The position numbers were made by a program, and so were the translations under genes. Below are positions 37,507-46,162 of a stretch of DNA of 64,000 nucleotides, piece by piece. The stretch is from Flavobacterium psychrophilum (GTDB lineage Bacteria > Bacteroidota > Bacteroidia > Flavobacteriales > Flavobacteriaceae). Location: assembly GCA_945860385.1 (NCBI GenBank), contig CAMAQD010000017.1:9317-73316 (forward strand), read 5' to 3'. The notes under the pieces are model-generated. The model made no database searches, was not told where the DNA came from, and worked only from the letters and a program-made list of their open reading frames with translations. Within the stretch, counting starts at the first letter, position 1. Every line of letters starts with the position of its first letter.

Positions 37507-39162
37507 ATGAAACGTTTTTACCTGTTTTTAATGTTCTTTGTCCTTCTCTGGACTTACGGACAGAATTCGATTGCTGGTTATGAATATTGGTTTGACAACA
37601 ATTACAATGGAAAAGTGAATACTGTTGTTGCTCCAGTTCCTATACTTACTGTGAATTCGAATGTAGCGACTTCCGGATTAGAATCTGGGATTCACACCAT
37701 CAATATTCGGTCTTGGGATTCGAATGGGTTATTTAGTAACACGTTAAGCAGCTTTTTCTATAAAGTTCCCGCACAAGCCACTTTAGACAGAAAAATTGTT
37801 GCCTATGAATATTGGTTTGATAATGATTATACCAACAGGATTTCGCAAAATGCAACCAATCAGGAAACATTTAATTTGAATACAAATGTTGTCCCAAACA
37901 CTGTCGCCGATGGAATTCATACTTTCAATATTCGATTCAAAGACAATACAGGTTTTTTGAGCAGTACTTTAAGCAGTTTCTTCTTCAAAGTTCCTGCACA
38001 AGCCACTTTAGATAGAAAAATTGTTGCTTACGAATACTGGTTCGACAGCGATTATGCCAATAGGATTTCGCAAACTGCAACCAATCAGGAAACTTTTTCG
38101 TTGAATACAACTGTTGTTCCAGGTGCACTTGCTAGTGGAATTCACACGTTCAACATTCGATTTAAAGACAATACGGGATTTTTGAGCAGTACTTTGAGTA
38201 GTTTTTTCTACAAAGTTCCTGCACAAGCCACTGTAGACAGAAAAATTGTTGCTTACGAATATTGGTTTGATAATGATTATGCCAACAGAATTTCGCAAAC
38301 GGCAACCAATCAAGAAACATTTTCTTTGACTACAAATGTTGTTCCAAGCGCACTTGCCAGTGGAATTCACACGTTCAACATTCGATTCAAAGACAATACC
38401 GGATTTTCTAGCAGTACTTTGAGTAGCTTTTTCTACAAAGTTCCTGAACAAGCTACTTTCGATAGAAAAATTGTTGCTTATGAATATTGGTTTGATAGTG
38501 ATTATGCGAATGTAGTTTCGCAAACTGCAACCAATCAAGAAACATTTAGTTTAAATACAAATGTTGTCCCAAGCACTCTCGCCGATGGAATTCATACTTT
38601 CAATATTCGATTTAAAGATAATACGGGATTTTCAAGTAGTGCTTTAAGTAGTTTTTTCTATAAAAATCAAAATGGAAATACTATTCTAAAAAACATTGTT
38701 GCCTATGAATATTGGTTCAATGATGATTACAGCAGCGCCATTCTAAAAACAATCACACCAGAACAAATTGCAAACATCAACACCTTTGTCATTCCAGAAA
38801 GTGCGGGTTTGGGAGGAGGAAATCATTTTATGAATATCAGATTCAAAGATGATTCAGGTTTGTGGAGCAGTATTTCTTCGGATGAATTTGGACTTATTCC
38901 TTTGGGAATTGAGGATAGAGCCAAATTAGAAAATGTTGTTGTTTATCCAAATCCAACTACAAGAATGATTACTATCGATTTAGCAACAAATTATGAGAAC
39001 ATAGAATTAGTTCTTTATGATATGCACGGCCGATTATTAAAGCAAGAATCTTTCGAAAACAAAAAATCTTTTGAATTCGAATTGAATGAAGTTGCTGGAG
39101 TTTATTTGATTACGGTTGTGTCCGAAAATAAACAAGCAAACTTTCGCATAATCAAAAAATAA
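37507..39162 (+). CDS. Six-repeat secreted protein with type-A T9SS sorting domain
   Basis: A signal peptide (about 1-20, WTYGQ) is followed by six tandem 75-residue repeats, each beginning YEYWFD and containing a GIHTFNIRFKDNTGF-type core. Repeats 2 to 5 are almost identical; the first and last have diverged. The C-terminal 75 residues are a type-A sorting domain (VVVYPNPTTRMITIDL ... YDMHGRLLKQES ... EVAGVYLITV). 551 residues. It is the last gene of a three-gene operon with the two beta-helix proteins and is secreted by the type IX system. What it binds is unknown. Confidence 0.88.
   Translation: MKRFYLFLMFFVLLWTYGQNSIAGYEYWFDNNYNGKVNTVVAPVPILTVNSNVATSGLESGIHTINIRSWDSNGLFSNTLSSFFYKVPAQATLDRKIVAYEYWFDNDYTNRISQNATNQETFNLNTNVVPNTVADGIHTFNIRFKDNTGFLSSTLSSFFFKVPAQATLDRKIVAYEYWFDSDYANRISQTATNQETFSLNTTVVPGALASGIHTFNIRFKDNTGFLSSTLSSFFYKVPAQATVDRKIVAYEYWFDNDYANRISQTATNQETFSLTTNVVPSALASGIHTFNIRFKDNTGFSSSTLSSFFYKVPEQATFDRKIVAYEYWFDSDYANVVSQTATNQETFSLNTNVVPSTLADGIHTFNIRFKDNTGFSSSALSSFFYKNQNGNTILKNIVAYEYWFNDDYSSAILKTITPEQIANINTFVIPESAGLGGGNHFMNIRFKDDSGLWSSISSDEFGLIPLGIEDRAKLENVVVYPNPTTRMITIDLATNYENIELVLYDMHGRLLKQESFENKKSFEFELNEVAGVYLITVVSENKQANFRIIKK
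37570..38919 (+). repeat. Six 225-bp tandem coding repeats
   Basis: Units start at 37570, 37795, 38020, 38245, 38470 and 38695, an exact 225-base period with no insertion or deletion. The units starting 37795, 38020, 38245 and 38470 are highly similar at the DNA level. Confidence 0.93.
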
Positions 39163-39233
39163 CGTTTAAAATTTAATCTAATAAAATTCGCAATACTTAA
39201 CTTGAAGTGTTGAACAATAATAAAAATTTTTCA

Positions 39234-39270
39234 CAAAAAAACCGAAGTTAGATTTACTTCGGTTTTTTTA
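39234..39270. terminator. Bidirectional terminator
   Basis: A stem of about 14 bp (aaaaaaaccgaagt / acttcggttttttt) with A and T runs on both flanks, shared by the repeat-protein operon and the convergent PEGA-domain gene. Confidence 0.88.
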
Positions 39271-39277
39271 CTTTCTA

Positions 39278-39943
39278 TTATTTCTTACTCAATCGATTTG
39301 AAAAATCAGAAATAACGTTTTTATATTTTCTTAGAATCCTATCCCAATCCTTAAATTGTTCATCTGCTTTAACACTTGTTCCGCTTACACCTGAATATTC
39401 ACTATTCAATTTTACCTTAAAAGTCAACGGATCAGATTTAGACAATTTAATAATCAATCGAGTTCTAATGGTGTTTTGTTGAAAAGATTGAACACTCCAG
39501 GCTGTTCTTAAATAGGAAGTTTCTTTGTCGCTCACTTCAATAGCATCAAAATAATCGGTAACAATTTGAGTAGTAAGTTTCCAGGCTTCTGTAATGTTTA
39601 AATCTTGATTTACCTCGACTTGAAAATCAACATTTGCCTGATCTGTCTTTACAGATGCTTCTTCCGCATCATCTTTTTTCATTTCAAAATACAAACTCGC
39701 TGGTGGTTCAGGCCCTGCTTTTTTTCCACACACTGTAGATTCATACTTTAAAAAACCAGGTTTTTCAACTTTAATTTTGTAACAATCTTTTTTATCAAGA
39801 CTCAATTTGTAACTTCCGGTTCCTACATTTGCTCCATTAACAATAATGTTAGCATCTGGTTCAGAAGCACTAATTTTGACAGTCTGCGCACTCGCAAAAC
39901 TTAAAACAAACATAACAAACAGAAAAATTAATTTTGATTTCAT
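39278..39943 (-). CDS. Exported PEGA-domain protein
   Basis: A signal peptide (about 1-19, ASAQ) is followed by a PEGA-like module (about 22-90, PDANIIVNGANVGTGSYKLSLDKKDCYKIKVEKPGF in part), a beta-rich fold common in surface layer-type proteins. The remainder (about 110-221) is a different domain with TEAWKLTTQIVTDYF and DWDRILRKYKNVISDF, which I do not recognise. 221 residues, monocistronic. Probably periplasmic. Confidence 0.78.
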   Translation of the reverse strand: MKSKLIFLFVMFVLSFASAQTVKISASEPDANIIVNGANVGTGSYKLSLDKKDCYKIKVEKPGFLKYESTVCGKKAGPEPPASLYFEMKKDDAEEASVKTDQANVDFQVEVNQDLNITEAWKLTTQIVTDYFDAIEVSDKETSYLRTAWSVQSFQQNTIRTRLIIKLSKSDPLTFKVKLNSEYSGVSGTSVKADEQFKDWDRILRKYKNVISDFSNRLSKK

Positions 39944-40127
39944 AAGTAATTATTTTTTAAATTATTAAGAATACTTCAACGTTTTTAACGTTTCTTTAAG
40001 GACAAATTTAAATAATAATAAACACAAAGTGCTATTTAACAATAAATTAATTAAATTTTTATGTAATTCTATTGAAATTGCTACAATCTAAACAAATTTC
40101 TCACAAAAAAATAAATATATTATTGTT

Positions 40128-40898
40128 TTAAAAGAAATACAGCAAAATCCACCACAAAATCGGAACACTTTCGACCCAAAAAGAAGAGTAATATTTATTT
40201 CTATATGTTTCAGTGAAATTTATCAAAGTAACTGTAATAATTCCAATGGGAAGGACTAAATAACTGGGATGGGATTTTAGAAATTCTAAAATAATAAAAG
40301 GAATTACCAATAAAATTCCCAAGAGTTTGGTACTTTCAATACCAAATAGTTGAGGCAAAGTATTCAAAGATTTATCATCCGTTTTACTATCCATTATTTC
40401 GAATGGAATAAGTAAGCTAATTAGAATAAAAAACCGCTGAATTAAACTGATATAATATTCCATAGGCAAGTATTTTGTAGCTTGATACGGTATATAAACC
40501 GTTATAAAAGTGACAGCAAAACTCACCAGGAAAAGTTTTAACCAACCCAATTTTCTCAAAAAAGGGTAAATCACAACAAATAGTCCTGCAGTTAAAATTA
40601 ATTTTTGAGCAGAATGTGGCAAAAAGTAAAAAGAAAATAAAAAGCCAATCCCAGCCAAAGCACTAACCCCAACAATTGAAAAATACTTTTTGTTCCATAA
40701 CATCCTTTTCCATAATAGCTCAAAATATTTTAAGAAATTATAGCCTAAAACCGTCCCAAAAAAAACACAAAACGAATAGTGATTATTTAACTGCTGTTGA
40801 GTGCAAACTACTGTAATCCGAAGAAGACAAAACACTGCAAAAGCAACGTGAATGCTAGTTTGTATGTAAAAATTGAATATTTTTATTAAAATGCCCAT
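40128..40898 (-). CDS. UbiA-like polytopic membrane protein
   Basis: Seven to eight hydrophobic segments fill the 256 residues. One motif, PFEIMDSKTDDKSLNTLPQLFG, resembles the second Asp-rich region of UbiA prenyltransferases (typically DxxxD followed by TLP). The first Asp-rich motif expected in the second helix is not evident; the corresponding region reads GYNFLKYFELL. It could be a divergent or inactive member. It is divergent from gcvP. Substrate unknown. Confidence 0.65.
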   Translation of the reverse strand: MGILIKIFNFYIQTSIHVAFAVFCLLRITVVCTQQQLNNHYSFCVFFGTVLGYNFLKYFELLWKRMLWNKKYFSIVGVSALAGIGFLFSFYFLPHSAQKLILTAGLFVVIYPFLRKLGWLKLFLVSFAVTFITVYIPYQATKYLPMEYYISLIQRFFILISLLIPFEIMDSKTDDKSLNTLPQLFGIESTKLLGILLVIPFIILEFLKSHPSYLVLPIGIITVTLINFTETYRNKYYSSFWVESVPILWWILLYFF

Positions 40899-40995
40899 TC
40901 AACAAAAATAGCAAAACTGTTAATAAGATTGGCTTTTAGTTGAAAAATTCATAGCAAACAATTGATTTAGAGGGCTGTTTTTTGATAATAATCCA

Positions 40996-41003
40996 TAAAT
41001 TTG
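40996..41003 (+). promoter_or_regulatory. Predicted -7 box of gcvP
   Basis: TAAATTTG, an exact TAnnTTTG match, 31 bases before the ATG. A glycine riboswitch is not evident: the leader is too short. Confidence 0.6.
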
Positions 41004-41034
41004 CGGCTCAAAAAAACTACACTATTATCACTAC

Positions 41035-43884
41035 ATGAAAACAGATGCTTTTGCTTTAAGACATATTGGACCAAGAGAAAGTGAAATTCAACAGATGTTG
41101 AAAACCATTGGAGCCGAGACGATAGACCACCTAATCAGCGAAACACTTCCAAACGATATTCGCCTAAAACAACCATTAGATTTAGACCCGGCAATGACTG
41201 AATATGAGTATTCCAATCATATTCAACAATTGGGAAATAAAAATAAAATGTTTCAGTCATACATCGGTTTGGGATACAATCAAGCGATTGTTCCTGCTGT
41301 AATTCAAAGAAATATTTTTGAAAATCCAGGTTGGTACACCGCTTACACCCCGTACCAGGCCGAAATTGCACAAGGTCGCCTCGAAGCGATTTTGAACTTT
41401 CAAACTATGGTTATCGAACTTACAGGAATGGAAATTGCAAACGCTTCTTTACTCGACGAAGGAACTGCCGCTGCCGAAGCGATGGCTTTGCTTTTTGATG
41501 TTCGGTCTCGTGATCAAAAGAAAAACAACATCAATAAATTCTTTGTTTCGGAGGAAATTCTACCTCAAACTTTATCGGTTTTAGAAACTCGTTCTGCACC
41601 AATTGGAGTGGAATTAGTCATTGGAAACCACGAAACTTTTGATTTTTCAACCGAGTTTTTTGGAGCTATTTTACAATATCCTGGCAAATTTGGTCAAGTG
41701 TATAACTATGCTGATTTTATTGCCAAAGCAACAACAAACGAAATAAAAGTAGCTGTTGCTGCCGACATTTTGAGTTTGGTTAAACTAACACCTCCCGGAG
41801 AAATGGGGGCTGCAGTAGTTGTCGGAACCACACAACGTTTCGGAATTCCGTTGGGTTATGGTGGGCCTCACGCCGCTTATTTTGCCACAAAAGATGAATA
41901 CAAAAGAAGCATGCCAGGAAGAATTATCGGTGTTACCGTTGATACTGACGGGAATCGTGCCCTTCGAATGGCTTTGCAAACTCGCGAGCAACACATCAAA
42001 CGCGATAAAGCAACTTCAAATATTTGCACGGCACAGGTTTTATTGTCGGTTATGGCAGGAATGTATGCGGTTTATCACGGCCCAAAAGGGTTGCGCTATA
42101 TTGCCAATAAACTTCACGCTTTAACTGCAACTTTGGCAAACGAATTAGAAAAATTAGGATTGCAACAAACCAATACTGCTTTCTTTGACACCATTGTTGT
42201 AAAAGCCAATGCGAAAAAAGTGGCAGCAATTGCCGAGAACAACGAAATCAATTTCTATTACATCGACGAAAATACAGTTTCTATTTCTTTGAATGAGACC
42301 ACAAGTATTGCTGACGTGAACAAAATTATTGGAGTTTTTGCTTCCGCAAATAATACTAAAGCAAGCACAATTGAAGTCTTGACAGAAACGAATCATTTCC
42401 CTACTCATTTAGAAAGAACCTCGTCGTTCTTGCAACATGAAGTTTTCACTAAACACCATTCAGAGACTGCTTTGATGCGTTACATCAAAATGCTCGAGCG
42501 TAAAGATTTATCCTTGAATCACTCGATGATTTCGTTGGGTTCTTGCACGATGAAGTTGAATGCGGCCTCCGAAATGTTACCTTTAAGCAATGCCAATTGG
42601 AATAACATTCACCCATTTGCGCCACTAGATCAAGCGCAAGGTTACCAAGAAATGTTGCGTAAACTGGAACACCAATTAAACGTCATTACTGGTTTTGCAG
42701 GAACCACTTTACAGCCTAATTCTGGCGCACAAGGTGAGTATGCAGGATTAATGGTTATTCGTGCTTATCATCAATCCCGTGGCGACCACCATAGAAATAT
42801 CGCTTTGATTCCTTCATCGGCTCACGGAACAAATCCAGCTTCTGCAGCTATGGCAGGAATGAAAGTTATTGTTACCAAAACATTAGAAAACGGAAATATC
42901 GACGTAGAAGATTTGCGTGAAAAAGCAATCGAACACAAAGATGATTTGTCGTGTTTAATGATAACTTATCCTTCGACTCACGGAGTTTTTGAAAGTGCCA
43001 TCTGCGAAATCACACAAATCATTCATGAAAACGGCGGTCAAGTTTATATGGACGGTGCCAACATGAATGCGCAAGTAGGATTGACAAATCCAGCAACCAT
43101 TGGCGCTGATGTTTGTCACCTGAATTTACATAAGACGTTTGCCATTCCTCACGGTGGTGGTGGACCTGGAGTTGGGCCGATTTGTGTGGCGAAACATTTA
43201 GTTCCGTTTTTGCCAACAAACCCAGTAATACCGACAGGTGGAGACAACGCCATCACTGCTATTTCAGCAGCTCCTTGGGGTTCTGCGTTGGTTTGTTTGA
43301 TTTCTTACGGTTATATTTCGATGCTTGGCGCAGAAGGTTTAAAAAGGGCCACCGAACTGGCTATTTTGAATGCCAATTATATCAAAGAAAAATTAAACGG
43401 TCATTACGACACTTTATATTCAGGAGAAATGGGTCGTGCCGCTCACGAAATGATTTTGGAATGTCGCCCTTTCAAACAAAAAGGAATTGAAGTTACTGAT
43501 ATTGCCAAACGTTTGATGGACTATGGTTTCCACGCTCCTACCGTTTCATTTCCTGTGGCTGGAACCTTGATGATTGAACCAACCGAAAGCGAAAACTTAG
43601 AAGAATTAGACCGTTTTTGTGATGCTATGATTTCCATCAGAAAAGAAATTGAAGCTTCAACATTGGAAGACAAAAATAATGTTTTGAAAAATTCTCCACA
43701 TACTCTAGGAATGCTTACTGCCGATGTTTGGAATTTTCCTTACAGTAGAGAACAAGCCGCTTTTCCATTGGAATATATTGCAGAAAATAAATTTTGGCCA
43801 ACGGTTCGTAGAGCCGATGATGCTTATGGTGACCGAAACTTGGTTTGCAGTTGTGCTCCAATTGAAGCTTATATGGAAAACTAA
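41035..43884 (+). CDS. gcvP: Glycine dehydrogenase (decarboxylating), P-protein
   Basis: The PLP-dependent P-protein of the glycine cleavage system decarboxylates glycine and passes the aminomethyl group to the H-protein lipoyl arm. It is the single-chain form (949 residues): an N-terminal half beginning FALRHIGPRESE and a C-terminal half with the PLP lysine in HLNLHKTF (Lys700) followed by a Gly-rich loop. GSCTMKLNAASEMLP is also typical. Partners gcvH and gcvT are not in this window. Confidence 0.97.
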   Translation: MKTDAFALRHIGPRESEIQQMLKTIGAETIDHLISETLPNDIRLKQPLDLDPAMTEYEYSNHIQQLGNKNKMFQSYIGLGYNQAIVPAVIQRNIFENPGWYTAYTPYQAEIAQGRLEAILNFQTMVIELTGMEIANASLLDEGTAAAEAMALLFDVRSRDQKKNNINKFFVSEEILPQTLSVLETRSAPIGVELVIGNHETFDFSTEFFGAILQYPGKFGQVYNYADFIAKATTNEIKVAVAADILSLVKLTPPGEMGAAVVVGTTQRFGIPLGYGGPHAAYFATKDEYKRSMPGRIIGVTVDTDGNRALRMALQTREQHIKRDKATSNICTAQVLLSVMAGMYAVYHGPKGLRYIANKLHALTATLANELEKLGLQQTNTAFFDTIVVKANAKKVAAIAENNEINFYYIDENTVSISLNETTSIADVNKIIGVFASANNTKASTIEVLTETNHFPTHLERTSSFLQHEVFTKHHSETALMRYIKMLERKDLSLNHSMISLGSCTMKLNAASEMLPLSNANWNNIHPFAPLDQAQGYQEMLRKLEHQLNVITGFAGTTLQPNSGAQGEYAGLMVIRAYHQSRGDHHRNIALIPSSAHGTNPASAAMAGMKVIVTKTLENGNIDVEDLREKAIEHKDDLSCLMITYPSTHGVFESAICEITQIIHENGGQVYMDGANMNAQVGLTNPATIGADVCHLNLHKTFAIPHGGGGPGVGPICVAKHLVPFLPTNPVIPTGGDNAITAISAAPWGSALVCLISYGYISMLGAEGLKRATELAILNANYIKEKLNGHYDTLYSGEMGRAAHEMILECRPFKQKGIEVTDIAKRLMDYGFHAPTVSFPVAGTLMIEPTESENLEELDRFCDAMISIRKEIEASTLEDKNNVLKNSPHTLGMLTADVWNFPYSREQAAFPLEYIAENKFWPTVRRADDAYGDRNLVCSCAPIEAYMEN

Positions 43885-43894
43885 TATTAAACAC

Positions 43895-43926
43895 AAAATG
43901 TCTCGAGAAATCGGGACATTTTTTTT
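43895..43926 (+). terminator. gcvP terminator
   Basis: A 12-bp stem (aaaatgtctcga / tcgggacatttt, one G-U pair) and a T run lie between gcvP and the globin gene, so the globin may rely on read-through or its own promoter. Confidence 0.75.
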
Positions 43927-43935
43927 ACTAAAATT

Positions 43936-44298
43936 ATGAGAGACATTCAAACCCGCGACGATTTGCATTTATTGATGAGTGAATTCTATTTGAAATTACT
44001 TGCCGATAGCAAAATCAGTTATCTTTTTATCAAAGTGGCAAAAATAGATTTGGGCCCACATTTATTAGATTTAGTTGATTTTTGGGAACAAATTCTTTTT
44101 GAAAGAGGCAGTTACAGAAAAAATGTACTCCAAATTCACACCGACTTAAACCAACAATCCAAACTTTCTGAGGAGCATTTTGCTATTTGGCTCAATTATT
44201 TCAACACAACAATTGACGAAAATTTTACAGGACCAACAGCCGAAAATATGAAAACCAGAGCTTTATCGATAGCAACAGTGATGAAAATAAAGATGTAG
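43936..44298 (+). CDS. Group III truncated hemoglobin
   Basis: The 120-residue all-helical product fits the group III truncated globins: LLMSEFYLKLLADSKISYLF at the start, DLVDFWEQILF, then the distinctive HFAIWLNYFNTTIDENFTG with the heme-region residues. The likely proximal histidine is in the LSEEHFAIW segment. Such globins bind heme and may handle oxygen, nitric oxide or redox chemistry; the role here is not known. It begins only 10 bases after the gcvP terminator. Confidence 0.85.
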   Translation: MRDIQTRDDLHLLMSEFYLKLLADSKISYLFIKVAKIDLGPHLLDLVDFWEQILFERGSYRKNVLQIHTDLNQQSKLSEEHFAIWLNYFNTTIDENFTGPTAENMKTRALSIATVMKIKM

Positions 44299-44442
44299 CA
44301 TTTTAGCCATTTTTACTGACAATTTATCATTTTTTTGCTTAAATAGGTATTATTTAAATAATTATATGCACGCATAGTATCTTTTATCGGGAAATCTCAT
44401 TTTTTATCTATAATTTAGCTAAATAATATATATTTATTTGCA

Positions 44443-45501
44443 ATGAAAATTAAAATAACAGGAGTAGGAAGTTATATTCCAGAGATAAAAGTTGCCAATA
44501 CTGATTTTGAAAAACACGTTTTTTTGAATGAAGATGGAAGTCCTTTTGGCTATACGAATGAAGTTATAATAGGAAAGTTTAAAGGTATTACAGGAATAGA
44601 TCAAAGACGATATGCCGCTCCGGATCAGTGTTCCTCAGATTTAGCTTTTTTAGCTTCACAAAAGGCAATTGAAAACGCAGGAATCGATCCAGAAACCATA
44701 GATTACATTATTTTTGCTCACAATTTTGGTGATGTAAAATCAGGCACTTCCCAATCGGATATCATTCCAAGTTTGGCCACACGCGTCAAACATAAATTAC
44801 AAATAAAAAATCCAAAATGTGTTGCTTATGACATCCTTTTTGGTTGCCCGGGTTGGGTAGAAGGCGTGATGCAAGCCAATGCTTTTATTCTTTCGGGTAT
44901 GGCAAAACGTTGTTTAGTCATTGGATCCGAAACTCTTTCGAGAGTTGTTGACGATTACGACAGAGATTCCATGATTTATTCTGATGGTGCAGGCGCAACA
45001 ATTATCGAAGGTTCTGACGATGAAACAGGAATGTTATCTTACGAAAGTGGCACTTTCGCAAATGAAGAAGCAGGCTATTTGTATTTCGGACAATCGTACA
45101 ATCCTGATTTGGATCACGATACTAAATACATTAAAATGCATGGTCGAAAAATATATGAATTTGCATTAAGCAATGTTCCGGCAGCTATGAAAAGCTGTTT
45201 AGATAAAAGTGGATTGGGTATAGATGATGTCAAGAAGATTCTGATTCATCAAGCCAACGAAAAAATGGACGAAGCTATTATTCATCGTTTTTACAAATTA
45301 TACGGCAAAACTCCTCCAAAAGATATTATGCCAATGAGCATTCACGATTTAGGAAACAGTAGCGTGGCGACAATTCCAACACTCTATGATCTTTTGCTAC
45401 AAGGTAAGTTAGAAAATCACCAAATCAATAAAGGCGACATTCTTATTTTTGCATCCGTAGGTGCAGGAATGAATATCAATGCCTTTGTATATCGATATTA
45501 A
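44443..45501 (+). CDS. 3-oxoacyl-ACP synthase III-family (FabH-like) enzyme
   Basis: A thiolase-fold condensing enzyme. The catalytic triad is visible: Cys135 in LFGCPGW, His269 in IHQANEKM and Asn305 in LGNSSVAT. 352 residues. Canonical FabH starts type II fatty-acid synthesis, but the slightly longer N-terminus (KVANTDFEKHVFLNEDGSPF) and the solitary position without fabF, acpP or plsX suggest a paralogue with a specialised substrate. It precedes a methyltransferase and a glycosyltransferase gene. Confidence 0.88.
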   Translation: MKIKITGVGSYIPEIKVANTDFEKHVFLNEDGSPFGYTNEVIIGKFKGITGIDQRRYAAPDQCSSDLAFLASQKAIENAGIDPETIDYIIFAHNFGDVKSGTSQSDIIPSLATRVKHKLQIKNPKCVAYDILFGCPGWVEGVMQANAFILSGMAKRCLVIGSETLSRVVDDYDRDSMIYSDGAGATIIEGSDDETGMLSYESGTFANEEAGYLYFGQSYNPDLDHDTKYIKMHGRKIYEFALSNVPAAMKSCLDKSGLGIDDVKKILIHQANEKMDEAIIHRFYKLYGKTPPKDIMPMSIHDLGNSSVATIPTLYDLLLQGKLENHQINKGDILIFASVGAGMNINAFVYRY

Positions 45502-45564
45502 AAAAGTTAAAAATCAGAGTTTAAGGTTTAGAGTTTTTTTTAGAACTTTAAACCTTAAACTTTG

Positions 45565-45572
45565 TAAATTTG
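45565..45572 (+). promoter_or_regulatory. Predicted -7 box of the methyltransferase gene
   Basis: TAAATTTG, an exact TAnnTTTG match, 51 bases before the ATG at 45624. An inverted pair (tttaaggttta at 45520, taaaccttaaa at 45549) lies just upstream and partly encloses a T run. Confidence 0.55.
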
Positions 45573-45623
45573 CAGCCTAATTAAATTCAAGAACGAAAAT
45601 CTAATTTGTTCCTAGCAACGATT

Positions 45624-46145
45624 ATGTACGAAAAAACATTTCCCAATAAAAGATTCAAACACACTTTAGAGTTTTTACAAAAACACATTTCCACTTCTGA
45701 AACCATTTTTGATTTAGGCGTTCCCAACCCTTTTTCTAAAATAATGGTCGAAAACGGATACGCTGTAAAAAACACTATGGGGGAAGATATCGACAACAAT
45801 CAAACTGCATTACAAAGCGAAAACTACGCTGTTTTTACCGCTTTTGAAATCTTTGAACATTTGTTGAATCCGTACACCATATTGCAAAATGTAAAATGCG
45901 ACAAACTTTTAATTTCAATTCCATTGCGTTTGTGGTTTTCGCCAGCGTATCGCAGTAAAACTGATATGTGGGACAGACATTACCACGAATTTGAAGATTG
46001 GCAATTGGATTGGCTTTTAGAAAAAACAGGCTGGAAAATCATCGACCGAGAGCAATTTACACATCCTGTAAAGAAAATTGGTTTTCGTCCCTTATTGCGC
46101 TTTTTTACGCCGAGGTATTACATCGTTTATGCTGAAAGAAAATAG
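45624..46145 (+). CDS. SAM-dependent methyltransferase-like protein
   Basis: The open frame allows a TTG at 45606, but ATG at 45624 (MYEKTFPNKRF) is more plausible. The 173-residue product has the class I methyltransferase layout: TIFDLGVPNPFSKIM in the place of motif I, AFEIFEHLLNPYTIL as the post-I helix, and KLLISIPL as motif IV. Motif I lacks the usual GxGxG. The late segment DMWDRHYHEFEDWQLDWLLEKTGW is typical of envelope-associated members. It is 17 bases upstream of a glycosyltransferase gene. Substrate unknown. Confidence 0.72.
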   Translation: MYEKTFPNKRFKHTLEFLQKHISTSETIFDLGVPNPFSKIMVENGYAVKNTMGEDIDNNQTALQSENYAVFTAFEIFEHLLNPYTILQNVKCDKLLISIPLRLWFSPAYRSKTDMWDRHYHEFEDWQLDWLLEKTGWKIIDREQFTHPVKKIGFRPLLRFFTPRYYIVYAERK

Positions 46146-46162
46146 TTTACAGTTTCCAAATA

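Noticed and set aside
38008..38538. Antisense open frame of 176 codons within the repeat gene
   Set aside because: It follows the 225-base period of the coding repeats on the other strand and has no start context; it is an artefact of the periodicity.
45520..45559. Inverted repeat between the KAS III-like gene and the methyltransferase gene, considered as a terminator
   Set aside because: The T run is inside the loop, not after the stem, so it does not have the form of a Rho-independent terminator.
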